Of a stretch of DNA of 8,855 nt, positions 6,540 through 8,855 are shown piece by piece (within the stretch, counting starts at the first letter, position 1; each line of letters begins with the position of its first letter). Origin of the DNA: Pseudomonadota bacterium (GTDB taxonomy: Bacteria; Pseudomonadota; Alphaproteobacteria; Acetobacterales; Acetobacteraceae); assembly GCA_021808185.1 (NCBI GenBank), contig JAKBCB010000131.1, positions 1 to 8,855 of the forward strand. Reading direction: 5' to 3'. A model generated the notes under the pieces. The model saw nothing but the letters and a program-made list of their open reading frames with translations, made no database searches and was not told the origin of the DNA. The translations under genes and the position numbers were made by a program.

Positions 6540-7406
6540 TCAGTCCCCCACCGGGGGCGCGACGTGCGCGAGCAGATCGTCGGTCGTGCGCGCGCCGAGC
6601 AGTTGCACCCGGACACGGTGGATCGCCGCGTCGGCGATGCCGAGCAGGTCGAGCATGGCCGGGTCGGGCACGGACGACGCCCCCGGCGGCACGAACAGGG
6701 TCGATTCCGGCGTGAGTGCCGTGTCCGCCAGTTCGGCGACGCTCACGGTGTCGGCGCGGTGCGGGTAGATCGGGTAGTGCGCCGCCTCATACACGATCAC
6801 CCTGTGCTCGGGGCCGTAGTGCTCGGCCAGCCGGCCGACCAGCAGTTGCAGCCCGGCCTTGTAGGCGTAGCCGCCGCCCTGGAACGAGGTGTCGCCGATC
6901 ACGCCGATCTGCCACAGCACCAGCGCGCTGCGGATGTCCCAGCGCCGGTTGAACAGCAGGAAGTCGGTCGCCTCGAAGCTCTGGCATCCGGTCCAGGCCG
7001 GGTCCACGCCCAGGTCCGCGAACAGGCAATCCTCGGCGGAGACCGCGGGGCACATGCGCGCGTACCAGCCGCGTGCGCGCGCCTGGCGGATCGCCTCGTG
7101 CGCCGGGAAGGCGAACACGCCGGGATGCCCGTACAACGCGACGCAGACGGACTCTCCGCGCTCCATGGTTCCGATGATCCGGCCGACCATTTCCAGATAT
7201 GAATCCATCCGTGGCCGGCCGCTGGCATAAGACGTGTGGAGGGATTCAAGGTTGCTGTTGCACCGCTCCAGATACTCCAGCGTGAGCGGATCGGTGACGA
7301 GGAAGAAGACGCGATCCGCGCTCTCGATCGCGGATCGCGCTTCGATGGTGACCTGCCCGGCAGCCTGGATGCCGGTGCCGACCACATTGAGGGTGGGGCG
7401 TTTCAC
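6540..7406 (-). CDS. Borosin-type peptide alpha-N-methyltransferase (split borosin, tetrapyrrole-methylase fold)
   Basis: A 288-residue SAM-dependent enzyme predicted to methylate backbone amides of the peptide encoded just upstream. The fold is that of tetrapyrrole methylases: VVGTGI at residues 8-13, YGHPGVFAFP at 92-101 and CPAVSAEDCLFADLGVDP at 119-136, then CQSFEATDFL and WQIGVIG at 165-171. The last motifs are hallmarks of borosin methyltransferases rather than of corrin or sirohaem enzymes. Tyr60, Arg66 and Tyr70 reproduce the 6- and 4-residue spacing of the catalytic Tyr66/Arg72/Tyr76 of fungal OphMA. Unlike OphMA (over 400 residues), it has no fused core peptide, so it is a split enzyme acting in trans. 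The start is GTG, 6 bases after the precursor TGA, with no strong Shine-Dalgarno, pointing to translational coupling. Substrate assignment rests on the adjacent gene. Confidence 0.92.
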   Translation of the reverse strand: MKRPTLNVVGTGIQAAGQVTIEARSAIESADRVFFLVTDPLTLEYLERCNSNLESLHTSYASGRPRMDSYLEMVGRIIGTMERGESVCVALYGHPGVFAFPAHEAIRQARARGWYARMCPAVSAEDCLFADLGVDPAWTGCQSFEATDFLLFNRRWDIRSALVLWQIGVIGDTSFQGGGYAYKAGLQLLVGRLAEHYGPEHRVIVYEAAHYPIYPHRADTVSVAELADTALTPESTLFVPPGASSVPDPAMLDLLGIADAAIHRVRVQLLGARTTDDLLAHVAPPVGD

Positions 7407-7412
7407 GGGCGG

Positions 7413-7751
7413 TCAGACCACGACCACGACGACGACGACCACGGTTACGGTGTTGTCCCCGGCCGAAACCACGCCGCCGCGGCCGCCGAACTGCGAGCCG
7501 AAGCGCCCGACGACATAGGCCTGACCGGCCTTCATCAACTGCGCGAGATCCTTGTTGATCCCGGCCGCGGCCAGAACGCCGTCCGGATCGGCCTTGAACG
7601 CGGCCACCTGGGCCGGGTCCTCGCACAGCTTGACGAGAAAATCGTTCACCGTGGCGAGGTCGGTGGCCACCGCGACGGTCTTGCGCGTCGCTTCGAGACC
7701 TGCCGCGTGGGCTTCGATCCGGAATCGCGCACTTTCGATTTTGTCGGACAT
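7413..7751 (-). CDS. Borosin precursor peptide with C-terminal nonavaline core
   Basis: A 112-residue RiPP precursor. Residues about 1-30 and 31-78 are predicted helical. The stretch NDFLVKLCEDPAQVAAF followed by DPDGVLAAAGI looks like the helical recognition domain of split borosin precursors (also reminiscent of LigA-type helical domains) and should dock on the methyltransferase. Residues 83-100 form a Gly-rich linker (GRFGSQFGGRGG...SAGDN). The protein ends T-V-T followed by nine valines and then TGA, with no follower segment. The ATG at 7751 is chosen because GGAGG sits 5 bases upstream; an in-frame ATG at 7763 would leave that site inside the gene, and longer extensions run into the promoter. 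It is co-transcribed with the methyltransferase. A non-RiPP protein with a hydrophobic tail is the alternative, but the adjacent enzyme makes this unlikely. Confidence 0.9.
   Translation of the reverse strand: MSDKIESARFRIEAHAAGLEATRKTVAVATDLATVNDFLVKLCEDPAQVAAFKADPDGVLAAAGINKDLAQLMKAGQAYVVGRFGSQFGGRGGVVSAGDNTVTVVVVVVVVV
7416..7451 (-). other. Predicted borosin core peptide coding segment (T-V-T-Val9)
   Basis: These twelve codons encode residues 101-112. Reading toward the C-terminus they are ACC GTA ACC, then nine valine codons using only GTG and GTC. The tract is therefore a near-perfect trinucleotide repeat. Bulky beta-branched residues are favoured targets in borosins, so these valines are the expected N-methylation sites. 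The exact N-terminal boundary of the released peptide cannot be read from sequence. Confidence 0.75.
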
Positions 7752-7756
7752 ACTCG

Positions 7757-7761
7757 CCTCC
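7757..7761 (-). promoter_or_regulatory. Ribosome binding site of the borosin precursor
   Basis: GGAGG on the minus strand, with a 5-base spacer to the ATG whose first base is 7751. It decides the start between two in-frame ATGs. It is the best Shine-Dalgarno in this half of the window, in contrast to the weak site before the methyltransferase, so more precursor than enzyme is expected. Confidence 0.85.
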
Positions 7762-7794
7762 ATGATTGTGACGATTTTTTGCTTAACGTAACCG

Positions 7795-7823
7795 CATGTA
7801 TCCTTCCGAGAGAGATTTGTCAA
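7795..7823 (-). promoter_or_regulatory. Sigma-70-type promoter of the borosin operon
   Basis: On the minus strand a perfect -35 box TTGACA (7818-7823) is followed by a 17-base spacer and TACATG (7795-7800), which matches three of six -10 consensus bases. Transcription should start near 7788, giving a leader of about 37 bases before the precursor ATG. The segment 7764-7830 is notably AT-rich against its surroundings, as expected for a promoter in this genome. Confidence 0.7.
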
Positions 7824-7962
7824 CGATTGTTTGGATTTGTGGGCTGGTGCGTGCGTTCGCGTGTCGGCACGCCGATGGCGTTGCCGCAACGTATCGGCCG
7901 GCATGGTCGTGTTGCGAAATGCAAGGCGCGCCCGCGCCGATTCAGGCGATCGGGCGGCATGA

Positions 7963-7985
7963 GCCGGGGCCGCGTCAGCCCCGGC
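7963..7985 (-). terminator. GC-rich hairpin downstream of the FAD oxidoreductase gene
   Basis: GCCGGGGC at 7963-7970 pairs with GCCCCGGC at 7978-7985 across a 7-base loop, 13 bases beyond the oxidase stop codon in the direction of its transcription. No T-run follows, so it is a weak terminator candidate. With the separate promoter at 7795-7823, it suggests that the oxidase and the borosin genes are different transcription units. Apart from this hairpin and that promoter, nothing was recognised in the 7752-7998 gap. Confidence 0.4.
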
Positions 7986-7998
7986 GAGCGACCCGCTT

Positions 7999-8855
7999 CT
8001 AGGCCGCCGCGCGGTCGATCCGGTCGCGCAGCCGGTAATACTCGCCGATGATCGGCAGGAACCACGGCCGCCCGTCGTACAGCGGAATGGCCGGGAAGTG
8101 CGCCAGATCCAGGGCGAATGGCGCGTTGGCGGCTTTCGCGATCTTCAGCGCCGACTGGTGGCCGAGCCAGCTTGCCATCGCCACGCCCGAGCCCTGGCAG
8201 CCGGCGGCGAAGTGCACGCCGTCCTGCTCGCCGATATGCGGCAGCCCGTCCAGCGTGAAGGCCACGTAGCCGGTCCAGGCATGGGTGATCTTCACGCCCC
8301 GGATTTGCGGGAACACATCCGTCATGGCCCGGTACAGCGCCGGCGCCGCCTCCGCCGCCGGCGCGCCGCCGGCGCGGAAACTGGCGCGCCCGCCCCACAG
8401 CACGCGCTCGCCGTCCGGGCTGGGCCGGAAATAGTTCAGCACGCGCTTGGTGTCGGCGATCATCCGCAGGTTGGGAAACAGATCCCGCACCCGCGCGCGC
8501 CCGAGCTTTTCGGTGGCGATGATGTAGCTGGCCACCGGCACCAGCCGCCGCGCGAGCCAGGGCAGCGCCGCTGTCTGGCCGGGGGCGCGGGAATAGCCGT
8601 TGGTGGCCACCAGCACGGCGCCCGCGCGCAGCGCGCCCTTGTCCGTGGTGATCAGCGCGCCCGCGCCTTCGCGCGCGATGCGCTGCACGCGCACGCCGCC
8701 GACCAGCGTCGCCCCCGCCCGCGCCGCCGCCTCGGCCAAGCCGCGCGCGTATTTGCCGGGATGCAGCGAGCCCGTCGCCTCGGCCACCATGCCGCCGTGA
8801 TAGTGGTCCGAGCCGAGTTCCTCGCGCTGGCGCGCGCGCGGCAGCATGCGCGTGG
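7999..8855 (-). CDS. FAD-dependent oxidoreductase, DAO superfamily, PuuB-like (5' truncated)
   Basis: C-terminal portion, about 285 residues, of a D-amino-acid-oxidase-superfamily flavoprotein resembling gamma-glutamylputrescine oxidase and related amine oxidases. The frame continues past the window edge, so the GxGxxG FAD loop expected near the N-terminus is not visible, and the ATG at 8847 is probably internal. Visible are GGMVAEATGSLHPGKYARGL (the family's G-x-x-x-P-x-K/x-x-x-GL stretch), a VLVATNGYS strand that closes the FAD domain, and a C-terminal GYVAFTLDGLPHIGEQDGV followed by AAGCQGSGVAMASWLG, which contacts the flavin. Such enzymes oxidise amines or N-methyl amino acids in the cytoplasm. 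A link to the downstream borosin genes is possible only by proximity; the 247-base gap, hairpin and separate promoter argue against it. Confidence 0.88.
   Translation of the reverse strand, partial: TRMLPRARQREELGSDHYHGGMVAEATGSLHPGKYARGLAEAAARAGATLVGGVRVQRIAREGAGALITTDKGALRAGAVLVATNGYSRAPGQTAALPWLARRLVPVASYIIATEKLGRARVRDLFPNLRMIADTKRVLNYFRPSPDGERVLWGGRASFRAGGAPAAEAAPALYRAMTDVFPQIRGVKITHAWTGYVAFTLDGLPHIGEQDGVHFAAGCQGSGVAMASWLGHQSALKIAKAANAPFALDLAHFPAIPLYDGRPWFLPIIGEYYRLRDRIDRAAA

Noticed and set aside
7752..7904. N-terminal extension of the borosin precursor to the open-frame limit (163 residues)
   Set aside because: It would place the TTGACA/TACATG promoter and the GGAGG site inside the gene. 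The ATG at 7751 is well supported.
7236..8051. Plus-strand open frame reading Asp/His runs (DHDHDDDDHG) across the borosin precursor
   Set aside because: It is the complement of the valine codon tract and crosses the minus-strand promoter. No start context supports it.
1..8855. CRISPR arrays, insertion sequences, phage genes or attachment sites near the tRNA
   Set aside because: No spaced direct repeats, transposase or integrase motifs were seen, and no repeat of the tRNA 3' end was found in the window.

Overview
The window is high-GC DNA with tightly packed genes and long antisense shadow ORFs. It is probably a chromosomal segment of an alphaproteobacterium; gene style and content suggest Rhodospirillales/Acetobacteraceae, but that placement is inference. 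The single tRNA, tRNA-His(GTG), keeps the classical encoded G-1:C73 pair. This fits a lineage outside the large alphaproteobacterial clade that has lost this feature.

Layout. (1) 2-2229, plus strand: the 3' part of a PLP aminotransferase (kynurenine/methionine aminotransferase-like) overlaps by GTGA an NRAMP-superfamily transporter with an altered metal site. (2) 2230-2380: a short spacer with a plausible promoter, then tRNA-His. (3) 2381-2707, minus strand: a small NIPSNAP-family protein, divergent from the next block. (4) 2842-5690, plus strand: a likely operon of a metal-dependent 'cyclase' hydrolase, a secreted acid phosphatase/phospholipase C-type phosphoesterase and an RraA/HMG aldolase-like protein, closed by a hairpin with a T-run. 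(5) 5768-6493, plus strand: an SDR oxidoreductase, separated from the next gene by a perfect 13-bp inverted repeat. (6) 6540-7751, minus strand: a two-gene split borosin RiPP locus. (7) 7999 to the window end, minus strand: the C-terminal part of an FAD-dependent amine/amino-acid oxidase of the DAO superfamily.

The standout is region 6. A 112-residue precursor has a helical leader, a Gly-rich linker and a C-terminus reading T-V-T followed by nine consecutive valines directly before the stop codon. It has its own TTGACA promoter and GGAGG ribosome binding site. Six bases downstream is a 288-residue tetrapyrrole-methylase-fold N-methyltransferase with the borosin signatures YGHPGVF, SAEDCLFADLGVD and WQIGVIG. 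A Tyr60/Arg66/Tyr70 triad matches the spacing of the catalytic Tyr/Arg/Tyr of fungal OphMA. The predicted product is an oligovaline peptide iteratively alpha-N-methylated on its backbone. No protease, transporter or further tailoring enzyme is clearly tied to the operon, which ends against the convergent SDR gene.
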